Origin: Flammeovirgaceae bacterium
GTDB taxonomy: Bacteria > Bacteroidota > Bacteroidia > Cytophagales > Cyclobacteriaceae
Assembly: GCA_003228395.1 (NCBI GenBank)
Contig: QIDJ01000327.1
Location: forward strand, 1-8,017
DNA: 8,017 bases
Reading direction: 5' to 3'
Below are positions 1 through 6,862 of this stretch, piece by piece; positions within the stretch are counted from its first letter, which is position 1, and each line of letters starts with the position of its first letter. A program made the translations under genes and the position numbers. The notes beneath the pieces are model-generated. The model made no database searches, had not been told where the DNA came from, and saw only the letters and a list, made by a program, of their open reading frames with translations.

Positions 1-10
1 TGCTTTCCTG

Positions 11-49
11 TTTTCTGAAATAAGGCACCCGAACCATCTATTCAGAAAA
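11..49. repeat. 9-bp perfect inverted repeat, 21-nt loop
   Basis: TTTTCTGAA at 11-19 is the exact reverse complement of TTCAGAAAA at 41-49. The arms open with T's and close with A's, so neither strand gives a stem followed by a T-tract, and it does not look like an intrinsic terminator. It could be a protein-binding dyad or chance in AT-rich DNA. Confidence 0.45.
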
Positions 50-124
50 ATATATCGCATTGATTATCAAATAATTATAACGACATGAAAAGTGAATTTT
101 TCTATCGTGCGGAAAACAGGATTC

Positions 125-193
125 GGGTAATCTCCCGACCGACACACTGCTTTCAATTTATTCACACATACTGCCATAACAAGCAGATTACCC
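125..193. repeat. 9-bp perfect inverted repeat, 51-nt spacer
   Basis: GGGTAATCT at 125-133 is exactly complementary to AGATTACCC at 185-193. A small internal hairpin (CGGG/CCCG around TAATCT) overlaps the left arm and would compete with the long-range pairing. The whole 69-base unit could fold as RNA or be a tiny element with short terminal repeats. I see no target-site duplication, so its nature is open. Confidence 0.4.
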
Positions 194-406
194 ACCTTTA
201 CTCTGTTGCAGTGGGTGCAGTCCACCTTCTTTGCACTTACGTCTGCGCCTATGATGCTGGGTATAAGGTTTTATGAAGGTTGACGCAATGTCCCTGCCTT
301 ACTGGTTCCGGATAGTTGTCTTCATCCGTAATAGCAACTGAGCAGTGTTTGCTCCAAAGGCAGGCAGGTGACCTTGCTTTGGGATAGGGTGGAAAGACGG
401 AGGCAG

Positions 407-1774
407 TTATTGCGTCATCTGCAAAAGTAAATCCTGTTGTGTAATAATATGCACCTGGTTGCGTTCGTCTCTGACCAAAATCGCCTGGTGGTCATGGTTT
501 ATCAGCGAGGAAAGCACATCCAGTGTATTGTCCATGCCTACAAATGGCAGTGGCGGATCCATCACTTCTCTAACCGGTTTATTTTTAATATTGGTGTCCT
601 CAATCAGTCTTTTCAGCAGGTTCGATTCTTTTAAACTACCTGTAAACTGATCACCGTCTGTAACGGGTATCTGCGATATACCTTTTTCATGAAGCAGCGT
701 AATGGCATCTGATACACTGGAAGAAGCATCAATTGTCACCAATGTGGTAAGCCCGTTCCGGCTCCTGATGATGTCTTTTGCCGTTGCGAATTCCCGCTCC
801 TCGAATCCACGGTCACGCATCCAGTCGTCGTTATATACTTTATTAAGATACCGTGTTCCATGGTCCGGCAGAATGATTACCATCATATCATCTGCTGTCA
901 GATGTTTAGCGGCATATTCAAGCGCTCCATACACAGCCGAACCGGATGACCAGCCTACAAATAACCCCTCCTCACGGGCAAGCCGGCGTGTCATGATTGC
1001 ACCATCTTTATCGGTCACCTTTATAAAATTATCAATCAGATCAAAATCCACATTTTTCGGTAGAATATCTTCTCCAATACCTTCTGTCAGGTATGCATAT
1101 ACTTCGTTTTCGTCAAATTTGCCCGTTTCCTTGTATTTGGTAAATACCGAACCATACGTATCTATTCCGATTGAAATAACATCCGGCTTCTGTTCTTTAA
1201 GATATTTTGCCACTCCACACATTGATCCACCGGTACCTACTCCTGCCGCATAATGGGTGATTTTTCCTTCCGTTTGTTCCCATATTTCCGGAGCCGTAGT
1301 TTCATAATGGGCATCTGTGTTGGCAAGGTTATCGTACTGATTCGGGTAAAAAGAATTCGGAATTTCCCGGGTAAGCTTTTGGGCTACCGAGTAGTACGAT
1401 CTCGGATCGTCAGCCGCCACATTGGTCGGGCAAACAATTACCTCCGCACCCATTGCCCGAAGGATGTCAATTTTTTCCTTCGATTGTTTATCAGCCAGGG
1501 TGAAGATGCATTTATACCCTTTGGCTATGGCGGTAAGCGCCAGGCCCATACCCGTATTGCCTGAGGTGCCTTCAATGATAGTGCCCCCTGGCTTTAGTAA
1601 TCCTGTTTTCTCTGCATCAGCTATCATCTTTATGGCCATCCGGTCTTTCATTGACTGTCCGGGGTTAAAATATTCCACTTTGACCAGGATGGTGCCTTTA
1701 ATGTCCTTATTTACGCTGTTGAGCCTTACAAGGGGGGTGTTGCCGGTAGTTTCTATTACGGAATTATAATACAT
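407..1774 (-). CDS. Cystathionine beta-synthase (PLP enzyme with C-terminal CBS-domain pair)
   Basis: A 455-residue cytosolic PLP enzyme that should condense serine (or O-acetylserine) with homocysteine to cystathionine, the entry to transsulfuration. Residues 1-325 form the fold-type II PLP core: NTPLVRLN near the start, Schiff-base Lys43 in NPGQSMKDR, the substrate loop GTSGNTG (69-75), the PLP-phosphate loop GVGTGGS (178-184) and the SSGS segment (276-279). The stretch ILPDHGTRYLNKVYNDDWM (301-319) closely matches cystathionine beta-synthases. Residues about 330-455 form two CBS domains, an adenosyl-ligand-binding regulatory module. The N-terminal haem domain of the animal enzyme is absent, as usual in bacteria. 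ATG start; a good Bacteroidota promoter lies about 30 bases upstream, so it need not depend on the pyr genes. No cystathionine lyase gene is in the window. A cysteine synthase with CBS domains is the main alternative, but less likely given the C-terminal core. Confidence 0.92.
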   Translation of the reverse strand: MYYNSVIETTGNTPLVRLNSVNKDIKGTILVKVEYFNPGQSMKDRMAIKMIADAEKTGLLKPGGTIIEGTSGNTGMGLALTAIAKGYKCIFTLADKQSKEKIDILRAMGAEVIVCPTNVAADDPRSYYSVAQKLTREIPNSFYPNQYDNLANTDAHYETTAPEIWEQTEGKITHYAAGVGTGGSMCGVAKYLKEQKPDVISIGIDTYGSVFTKYKETGKFDENEVYAYLTEGIGEDILPKNVDFDLIDNFIKVTDKDGAIMTRRLAREEGLFVGWSSGSAVYGALEYAAKHLTADDMMVIILPDHGTRYLNKVYNDDWMRDRGFEEREFATAKDIIRSRNGLTTLVTIDASSSVSDAITLLHEKGISQIPVTDGDQFTGSLKESNLLKRLIEDTNIKNKPVREVMDPPLPFVGMDNTLDVLSSLINHDHQAILVRDERNQVHIITQQDLLLQMTQ

Positions 1775-1802
1775 AGCGCTTTTCGGGGAATTATTTTACA
1801 TA

Positions 1803-1833
1803 CAAAATTAAAGATTCAGAATGCCAAATCAAA
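1803..1833 (-). promoter_or_regulatory. Bacteroidota-type promoter for cystathionine beta-synthase
   Basis: On the minus strand TTTG (1833-1830) is followed after 19 bases by TAATTTTG (1810-1803), an exact fit to the Bacteroidota sigma factor consensus TTTG / TAnnTTTG. Transcription should begin near 1796-1799, giving a leader of roughly 20-25 bases to the ATG at 1774. No Shine-Dalgarno sequence precedes the start, which is normal in this phylum. Confidence 0.6.
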
Positions 1834-1873
1834 TGAACCAACACCCGGGGTTTCCCCTTATGACATCCCCCTT

Positions 1874-1907
1874 AAAAAAAAATTTAATTAGCCGGTGGGC
1901 TGTCGGC
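1874..1907 (-). terminator. Possible weak intrinsic terminator at the end of pyrB
   Basis: The last pyrB codons can form a short GC hairpin (GCCG and CGGC arms around a 9-base loop, 1907-1891). It is followed by TAATTAAA and then nine T's in the transcript (1882-1874). The stem is only 4 bp and the gap to the T-tract is long, so efficiency is doubtful. The position between pyrB and the next promoter fits a transcription unit boundary. Confidence 0.3.
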
Positions 1908-2816
1908 GAGCAGATAAAGTACCGCCATCCGGATAGCAACCCCATTCTCAACCTGTTCCAGTATAATAGAATGATCCGAATCTGCAACATCGCTCGATAT
2001 TTCTACCCCCCTGTTGATCGGCCCGGGATGCATAATCAAGATTTCCTTTTTCAACGAATCTAGCAATGTCCTGTTTACACCGTAGTACAAGGCGTACTCC
2101 CTAAGCGAGGGAAAGTATTTTATCTGCTGCCTTTCAAGCTGAATGCGCAGAATATTTGCTACATCGCACCATTCCAGTGCTTTTCTGACTTCCAACTCAA
2201 CTTTAACGCCCAGTTCTGAAATATGAACGGGAAGAAGGGTATTCGGGCCGCAAACCATCACTTCTGCCCCGAGCTTTTGCAGGGCAAATATATTTGATAT
2301 AGCCACACGGCTGTGTAAAATATCTCCGATTATGGCCACTTTCAATCCTTTCAGACTGCCGAAATGCTGGCGCATGGAAAAGGTGTCAAGCAATGCCTGG
2401 GTTGGATGCTCGTGTGTTCCATCGCCTGCATTTATAATATTGGCTTCGATATGCCTGGCAAGAAAATGTGGCGCTCCCGGGCTGCTGTGCCGCATCACTA
2501 CCATATCCACCTTCATTGCAAGAATATTATTTACCGTATCGAGAAGTGTCTCGCCTTTTTTGACCGAACTTGTGGAGGATGAAAAGTTGATAACATCGGC
2601 AGACAGGCGTTTTTCTGCCAGTTCAAACGAAAGTCTTGTACGCGTGGAACTTTCAAAAAATATATTTGCAATGGTAATATCCCTTAAGGATGGCACCTTT
2701 TTAATGGGTCTGTTAATTACTTCTTTAAAATTGGAAGCCGTTTCAAATATCAGTTCAATATCGTCTCTGGTAAGATTTTTTATTCCAAGCAGATGCTTGA
2801 CACTCAACTGGCTCAT
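1884..2816 (-). CDS. pyrB: Aspartate carbamoyltransferase, catalytic chain
   Basis: A 310-residue cytosolic enzyme that joins carbamoyl phosphate and L-aspartate to N-carbamoyl-L-aspartate, the committed step of pyrimidine synthesis; the family works as trimers. The carbamoyl-phosphate loop [12 protein letters not shown] (53-64) contains the STRTR signature (57-61). SSVKKGET (83-90) supplies the Ser and Lys that reach into the neighbouring subunit's active site. Further motifs are HPTQALLD (137-144), GDILHSRVA (164-172) and [10 protein letters not shown] (264-273). Length is normal for a stand-alone catalytic chain, and the sequence is intact. The ATG overlaps the pyrR stop codon by four bases (ATGA), so the two are co-transcribed and probably translationally coupled. 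No regulatory chain gene (pyrI) follows, which suggests an unregulated trimer or control through PyrR; a pyrI elsewhere in the genome cannot be excluded. Confidence 0.96.
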   Translation of the reverse strand: MSQLSVKHLLGIKNLTRDDIELIFETASNFKEVINRPIKKVPSLRDITIANIFFESSTRTRLSFELAEKRLSADVINFSSSTSSVKKGETLLDTVNNILAMKVDMVVMRHSSPGAPHFLARHIEANIINAGDGTHEHPTQALLDTFSMRQHFGSLKGLKVAIIGDILHSRVAISNIFALQKLGAEVMVCGPNTLLPVHISELGVKVELEVRKALEWCDVANILRIQLERQQIKYFPSLREYALYYGVNRTLLDSLKKEILIMHPGPINRGVEISSDVADSDHSIILEQVENGVAIRMAVLYLLADSPPAN

Positions 2817-3364
2817 CTTTTTATTTTGGTATTTAATAACAAAACACTGTTTTCTTTATCGCCCTGTTCTTCCCACTTCACGCGCACAATCTGTGAGTCG
2901 ATGGTATTTACATTTCTGCCCACGTAATCAGGTTCAATAGGCAAATCGCGACTATATTTTCTGTTGATAAGCACCAGTAATTCAACCCGGGAAGGTCTTC
3001 CAAATGCCAGCATGGCATCGAGTGCAGCCCGAACCGAACGACCTGTAAACAGTACATCGTCGATTAATATTACACTTTTATCCTCGACGATGAAGTTGAT
3101 GCGGGTTTCGTTTGCTTTCTTTGGGATATCCCTGCGGCGGAAATCATCACGGTAAAAAGTAGTATCGAGATAACCCAATGGCAACTCAACCGATATCAGC
3201 TTATTTATTCGTTGTCTGATAAGCCTGGCGAAAAAAATTCCCCTGGGCTGCAAACCAATGAGAACTGTATCGCTGAAATGCTGATGATTTTCGATAAGTT
3301 GCTGGCACAAACGATCAATAGTGATGTCGATCAGGCGGGAGTCCAGGATAAGTCTCTTTTGCAT
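2813..3364 (-). CDS. pyrR: PyrR bifunctional protein: pyr regulator / uracil phosphoribosyltransferase
   Basis: A 183-residue type I phosphoribosyltransferase. In the family PyrR binds pyr mRNA in response to UMP and also makes UMP from uracil and PRPP. The PRPP loop [13 protein letters not shown] is at 98-110, the conserved GLQPRG at 37-42, and the PyrR-typical tail [14 protein letters not shown] at 141-154. I start it at the ATG at 3364 ([11 protein letters not shown]), which aligns with the family's N-terminus. A TTG three codons earlier (3373) would add only MQL and would fall inside the candidate -7 box. It overlaps pyrB by four bases and follows an exported-protein gene by 64 bases. No PyrR-type anti-terminator or attenuator hairpin series is visible upstream; the gap is too short for one. 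How PyrR controls these genes here, or whether it acts only as an enzyme, is therefore open. Confidence 0.93.
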   Translation of the reverse strand: MQKRLILDSRLIDITIDRLCQQLIENHQHFSDTVLIGLQPRGIFFARLIRQRINKLISVELPLGYLDTTFYRDDFRRRDIPKKANETRINFIVEDKSVILIDDVLFTGRSVRAALDAMLAFGRPSRVELLVLINRKYSRDLPIEPDYVGRNVNTIDSQIVRVKWEEQGDKENSVLLLNTKIKR

Positions 3365-3374
3365 CAATTGCAAA
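3358..3374. repeat. 6-bp dyad over the pyrR start codon
   Basis: On the minus strand TTTGCA and TGCAAA flank ATTGA, forming a perfect inverted repeat that includes the pyrR ATG and overlaps the end of the candidate -7 box. A further TTTGCAA sequence lies at 3396-3402 on the plus strand. It might be an operator or an mRNA hairpin hiding the start codon, but six base pairs in AT-rich DNA could arise by chance. Confidence 0.35.
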
Positions 3375-3402
3375 TATAGAAAAGTAAGTTTGGATTTTGC
3401 AA
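3371..3402 (-). promoter_or_regulatory. Candidate promoter for pyrR-pyrB, nearly leaderless
   Basis: TATATTTG (3378-3371, minus strand) matches the TAnnTTTG -7 element. TTG at 3402-3400 lies 21 bases upstream, within the tolerated spacing. The -7 box ends only six bases before the pyrR ATG, so a transcript from it would have almost no leader. The -33 match is short, and pyrR-pyrB could instead be read through from the gene upstream. Confidence 0.35.
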
Positions 3403-3428
3403 TGAATATGGGTAGTTGAAGGGATGAG

Positions 3429-4949
3429 TTACCTGTATTTTACCTTATTTATATAAAATACACGACGATTCAGCTTCACACCGGTATCTTTCAGGTTTTT
3501 AATTTGTTGTATTCCATAAGCATAAAAGGTGTCGTCATACCACGACTCCAGCCCGCTGATCTCAGAATGGGTATCACGCAATACATCGTCTTCAAAGGTT
3601 AGTTTGATTGCATCAAATGATTTTCCTTCCAGCACTTCTTTCCTTTTAATGATTTTTGACCTGATTTCATTGTCGTACATATAAAGAAGTACAATATGAT
3701 CGTCTTTTATGTCTGCATGCACAAATTGCTCAAGATTATAGCTTAGTACATCTTCAATTTCAAAACTATTGTCCCACAAAACCTTCCCTTTTTTATCAAA
3801 TCCGATTACAACGGCATGGGTGTAACGGTAGCCGGCGAAATAGGTACCGTAATACGGCTGACCAGGATTTGTTGTATAACTACTTGCAAATGAGCTGCTT
3901 GAATTATACTTTGGATAAAAGGCCTCTCCGATCATGATATATTGCCCATCACTTTCGATGATATCATGCACCAACAGGCGGTAATTGAATTTTATTTTTT
4001 TGCCATTGATCCTTTTTCTTTCTATTCTGCTGGCGATCCTTTTCCTTCTTTTGGCCTTCATGTAATCAAAAAAATTCTCAAGGTCGGCAAAATTGTAATA
4101 GTTGATTTTTTGCTCGCCGTCTGTATTTAAAGTAGCCACAAACAGGCCTCTCGAAAAGGCTCCTCTCTTGGTAGAATAGGTGCCGGCCAGAAGGCTGATG
4201 TCAAAATCAAATTCAGCGGCTCTTCCATAGATCAGCCCCTTGTCCTGTTCGGGCTCAAGCTTTTCATTGCCAATCAGGTCGCCGGAAGAATCATACGTTT
4301 TTACGGCAAGTGTATTCCTTTTATCGAATGTTTTTTCACTTACAATGACAATAAACGAATTTTTGTCGTCATCTACTTTAACCTGTATCAGTTCGGTTCG
4401 GTTCTGGTAAATTCCGGGAAGGATTTTTGATTTCAACGTGGACAGATTATAATGAATGACAAGGGGATTATAATTAAAATACCCGCCTAAAAGCGCCGCA
4501 TTTTGTGTTATTTCAAATTCAGTGAGTTCGATCGGAACAAGATTTCGTATGGTATAATGTACCGTATCGCCATTGAGCAGGTTAAGCTTCAGAATTTTCA
4601 GGTCACGTGAGTTGTGCCTGTGGTACTTGAATAACAGGTAGAAATTGGCATCATAGTAGTCATATCCGCGGTATTCCCAAAACCGGTCAATATACATTAC
4701 TTTTTTCCAGTTGATCTTCAGGGTTGTATCAAGGCTTACAAGCTCAAACCTGGGATCACCCTGCTGGTTTCTTTCATCCGTTTGCCTGACCAGCAGTATG
4801 CCGTTTTCACCGCCATTGATCACGTCATACGGTTTGTCAAAGGCATGAATCTCAACCTCAAACCTGTTTGACTGTTCTACCTGGGTAAATCCAGGCAAAA
4901 CCAATCCCATCCAAATAATCAATAACGCACCGATCCTTGATGATTTCAT
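3429..4949 (-). CDS. Exported protein of unknown function, possibly beta-propeller-like
   Basis: I do not recognise this 506-residue protein. The ATG at 4949 gives a textbook signal peptide: basic MKSSR, a hydrophobic core (about 6-21) and a likely cleavage near GFTQ. The alternative TTG start nine codons upstream would bury that signal and is rejected. The mature part is rich in Tyr, Phe, Asp and alternating hydrophobic strands. Short segments of the type LDTTLKINWKKV (73-84), YDSSGDLIGNEKL (219-231), LNTDGEQKINYYNF (274-287) and FDKKGKVLWDNSF (384-396) recur, suggesting a propeller or other repeated beta fold; this is inference. Two oddities are a strongly basic stretch (298-320) and a Ser/Tyr-rich segment (344-377). 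There is no lipobox cysteine, transmembrane helix after the signal, or C-terminal sorting domain. It is probably periplasmic or outer-surface. It precedes pyrR by 64 bases on the same strand, but nothing ties it to pyrimidine metabolism. Confidence 0.8.
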   Translation of the reverse strand: MKSSRIGALLIIWMGLVLPGFTQVEQSNRFEVEIHAFDKPYDVINGGENGILLVRQTDERNQQGDPRFELVSLDTTLKINWKKVMYIDRFWEYRGYDYYDANFYLLFKYHRHNSRDLKILKLNLLNGDTVHYTIRNLVPIELTEFEITQNAALLGGYFNYNPLVIHYNLSTLKSKILPGIYQNRTELIQVKVDDDKNSFIVIVSEKTFDKRNTLAVKTYDSSGDLIGNEKLEPEQDKGLIYGRAAEFDFDISLLAGTYSTKRGAFSRGLFVATLNTDGEQKINYYNFADLENFFDYMKAKRRKRIASRIERKRINGKKIKFNYRLLVHDIIESDGQYIMIGEAFYPKYNSSSSFASSYTTNPGQPYYGTYFAGYRYTHAVVIGFDKKGKVLWDNSFEIEDVLSYNLEQFVHADIKDDHIVLLYMYDNEIRSKIIKRKEVLEGKSFDAIKLTFEDDVLRDTHSEISGLESWYDDTFYAYGIQQIKNLKDTGVKLNRRVFYINKVKYR

Positions 4950-5098
4950 ATTAATTACAACTACCTGTGGTAACAATTAGTCTTACGAATTTAAATTTGA
5001 TCCGGTTTCTATAATCGGCAATCTTTTTTCAGTCCCATACGCACAATAATATCAAATTCATCTTTTACATTTAATTAACAACTTAGCTAAAAGTCTGA

Positions 5099-5106
5099 TA
5101 CTTTTG
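5099..5106 (+). promoter_or_regulatory. Candidate -7 element for the PolX-like gene
   Basis: TACTTTTG matches the Bacteroidota TAnnTTTG box, 36 bases before the GTG start. The region where the -33 TTTG should lie (about 5072-5080) reads TTAATTAACA, so only half the promoter is convincing. The following leader is T- and A-rich with no Shine-Dalgarno sequence. The intergenic region also must hold the promoter for the divergent exported-protein gene, but I found no clean match on that strand. Confidence 0.35.
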
Positions 5107-5142
5107 TTTTCTTTTCGATTTACCTGAATAAATAATAATTAC

Positions 5143-6861
5143 GTGGATAACAAAGATATTGTTAAAAAGCTTCGTACAGTAGCAAATTTAATGGAATTAC
5201 ACGATGAAAATCCGTTTAAAGTCCGTAGCTACACCAATGCCATTTACAATATAGAGCGTATAAACAATCCTTTAAAAGACCTTAGCATCAACGAGCTGGA
5301 AAATATTCAGGGTATCGGGAAAAGTATTGCTGTAAAGGTACATGAGCTGATCGAAACCGGAAGCATGGCCATTCTGGATGAATACCTGGCCCGCACGCCC
5401 GGGGGCATACTTGAAATGATGCAGATAAAAGGCCTTGGAACAAAAAAAATAAAATCATTGTGGCGGGAGTTGGGAATCACCTCCATTTCAGCGCTCCGCA
5501 AAGCCATTGACCAGAACCTGCTGCTGTCATTGAAAGGCTTTGGCGCCAAAATGCAGGAAAAAATAGGCCATACGATCGATTATTACCTTATTAACAAGTC
5601 AAAATTGCGCTATGCAGACGCCGAAATTATTGCCCGGATGCTTTTAGATGCTATTGAGAAATCAGGTAATGGTTTTAATGCAGGGTTTACAGGTCAGCTT
5701 CGCAGAAAATTGAATACGATCGATACGATAGCGTTAATTGTGGATACCACCCGGACAGATTTGATTGTGACTGTACTGGAAAAAGCCGGCCTGATGACGA
5801 TCGACACTAAAAAGTCGAGTCCTTTTCTTATCCGGGGCGCCTTAACAGACAAGGGCACGCCGGTTTGTATTTACCTGTGCCAACCCGAAAGCTATCAAAG
5901 CCAATTGATGCTGACAACCGGTTCGGCCCGACACCTCAGTTACCAGGTTGAAGACAAACCGAATCTCTGGAGTATCGCCAACGGAACTAATCTTGAAAAT
6001 GAGGAAGAAGCTTATCGCCAGTTAAACCTGCCTTACATTGCCCCCGAACTCCGGGAACATTTTATCGAATTTGAACTCGCATCCAAAAACCGGTTGCCCC
6101 GGTTACTGATTACGGACGACCTGAAAGGCATTATTCATAATCATACCACATACAGCGACGGTAAGCATTCGTTAACAGAAATGGCGGAACACTGCCGCTC
6201 ACTTGGCTATGACTATCTTGGGATTTCGGATCATAGTAAAACTGCATTTTATGCAAACGGCCTGGATGAAGACCGCGTAAAGCTGCAGCAGGATGAGATC
6301 GATGAGCTAAACAAAAATCTTGCTCCATTCAGGATTTTTAAGGGCATCGAAGCCGACATACTTCCTGATGGAAACATTGACTACGAGCCTGAAACGCTTT
6401 TCACCTTTGATTTTGTGGTAGCGTCGGTGCACTCGGTATTAAATATGGATGTGGTACGGGCTACAGACCGGGTAATTAAAGCCGTAAATAACCCATACAC
6501 CACTATGCTTGGTCATATGACAGGCAGGTTATTATTGATCAGAGAGGGGTATCCGCTCGATCATAAAGCGGTAATTGACGCATGCGCTGATAACGGCGTG
6601 ATCATTGAGGTAAACGCACATCCCCAGCGGCTCGATATTGACTGGCGCTGGATACCCTATGCCCTTGAGAAAGGCGTACTATTAAGTATAAATCCTGATG
6701 CGCACGAGAAAAGTGGTTACAACGATATGTACTATGGCGTATGTGCGGCACGTAAAGGCGGATTAACAAAAGAAATGACATTTAACACTTTCTCCATGAA
6801 AACGGTGTTGGAGCACTTCCATAAAAGAAAAGACCGGGCGATAACAAAAACCCCGGTATAG
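5143..6861 (+). CDS. PolX-family HhH/PHP protein with degenerate polymerase active site
   Basis: A 572-residue protein with bacterial PolX architecture. Helix-hairpin-helix DNA-binding motifs lie near 55-73 (IQGIGKSIAVKV), 94-112 (QIKGLGTKKIKSL) and 128-149 (LSLKGFGAKMQEKI). A nucleotidyltransferase-like palm follows (about 180-320), then a PHP phosphoesterase domain (about 328-560). The palm motif, normally GSxRRxxxTxGDID, reads GQLRRKLNTIDTIA (184-197), so both catalytic aspartates appear as Thr195 and Ala197. The third, normally in VDLR, appears as Cys242 (VCIYL). DNA synthesis is therefore unlikely. By contrast the PHP ligands are all in place: HNHTTYSDG (332-340), SDH (362-364), Glu403, His430, His458 and DAH (519-521). 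A metal-dependent 3'-5' exonuclease or phosphatase activity is expected. The GTG start is preferred because DNKDIVKKLRTVANLMELHDENPFKVR matches the family N-terminus, whereas the first ATG would cut 16 residues. Such proteins are sometimes mislabelled histidinol-phosphatase. Confidence 0.88.
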   Translation: MDNKDIVKKLRTVANLMELHDENPFKVRSYTNAIYNIERINNPLKDLSINELENIQGIGKSIAVKVHELIETGSMAILDEYLARTPGGILEMMQIKGLGTKKIKSLWRELGITSISALRKAIDQNLLLSLKGFGAKMQEKIGHTIDYYLINKSKLRYADAEIIARMLLDAIEKSGNGFNAGFTGQLRRKLNTIDTIALIVDTTRTDLIVTVLEKAGLMTIDTKKSSPFLIRGALTDKGTPVCIYLCQPESYQSQLMLTTGSARHLSYQVEDKPNLWSIANGTNLENEEEAYRQLNLPYIAPELREHFIEFELASKNRLPRLLITDDLKGIIHNHTTYSDGKHSLTEMAEHCRSLGYDYLGISDHSKTAFYANGLDEDRVKLQQDEIDELNKNLAPFRIFKGIEADILPDGNIDYEPETLFTFDFVVASVHSVLNMDVVRATDRVIKAVNNPYTTMLGHMTGRLLLIREGYPLDHKAVIDACADNGVIIEVNAHPQRLDIDWRWIPYALEKGVLLSINPDAHEKSGYNDMYYGVCAARKGGLTKEMTFNTFSMKTVLEHFHKRKDRAITKTPV

Positions 6862-6862
6862 G

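Larger units (their letters stand above)
1..406. other. Gene-poor region at left edge; no supported gene
   Basis: I find no convincing gene in either strand of this stretch, which lies beyond the 3' end of the cystathionine beta-synthase gene. A 63-codon plus-strand frame (85-276) and a minus-strand frame (270-67) without a good start both have unconvincing composition and no recognisable family. A minus-strand ATG at 60-58 stays open for 20 codons to the window edge (begins MRYIFLNRWF). It could be the start of a gene lying mostly outside the window, but nothing supports this beyond the open frame. No tRNA-like T-arm or cloverleaf was seen. The stretch contains two perfect 9-base inverted repeats, listed separately, and a direct repeat CCACCTT at 192-198 and 222-228. 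Confidence 0.5.

Noticed and set aside
354..382. Hairpin CCAAAG/CTTTGG just after the cystathionine beta-synthase stop codon, as a terminator
   Set aside because: The stem is only six pairs before mismatches, and no T-tract follows on the minus strand.
702..1253. Long plus-strand open frame opposite cystathionine beta-synthase
   Set aside because: It is antisense to a well-conserved gene, has no family resemblance and a serine/arginine-rich composition typical of a shadow frame.
1847..1857. GGGG-TTT-CCCC mini-hairpin between pyrB and cystathionine beta-synthase
   Set aside because: Four pairs with a three-base loop and no T-tract in either direction; too small to call a terminator or regulatory site.
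2332..2940. Long plus-strand open frame opposite pyrB and pyrR
   Set aside because: Antisense to two conserved genes and spanning their junction; composition is that of a shadow frame.
4950..4976. TTG start nine codons upstream of the exported-protein ATG
   Set aside because: It would place MLPQVVVIN ahead of a textbook signal peptide; the ATG at 4949 explains the N-terminus better.
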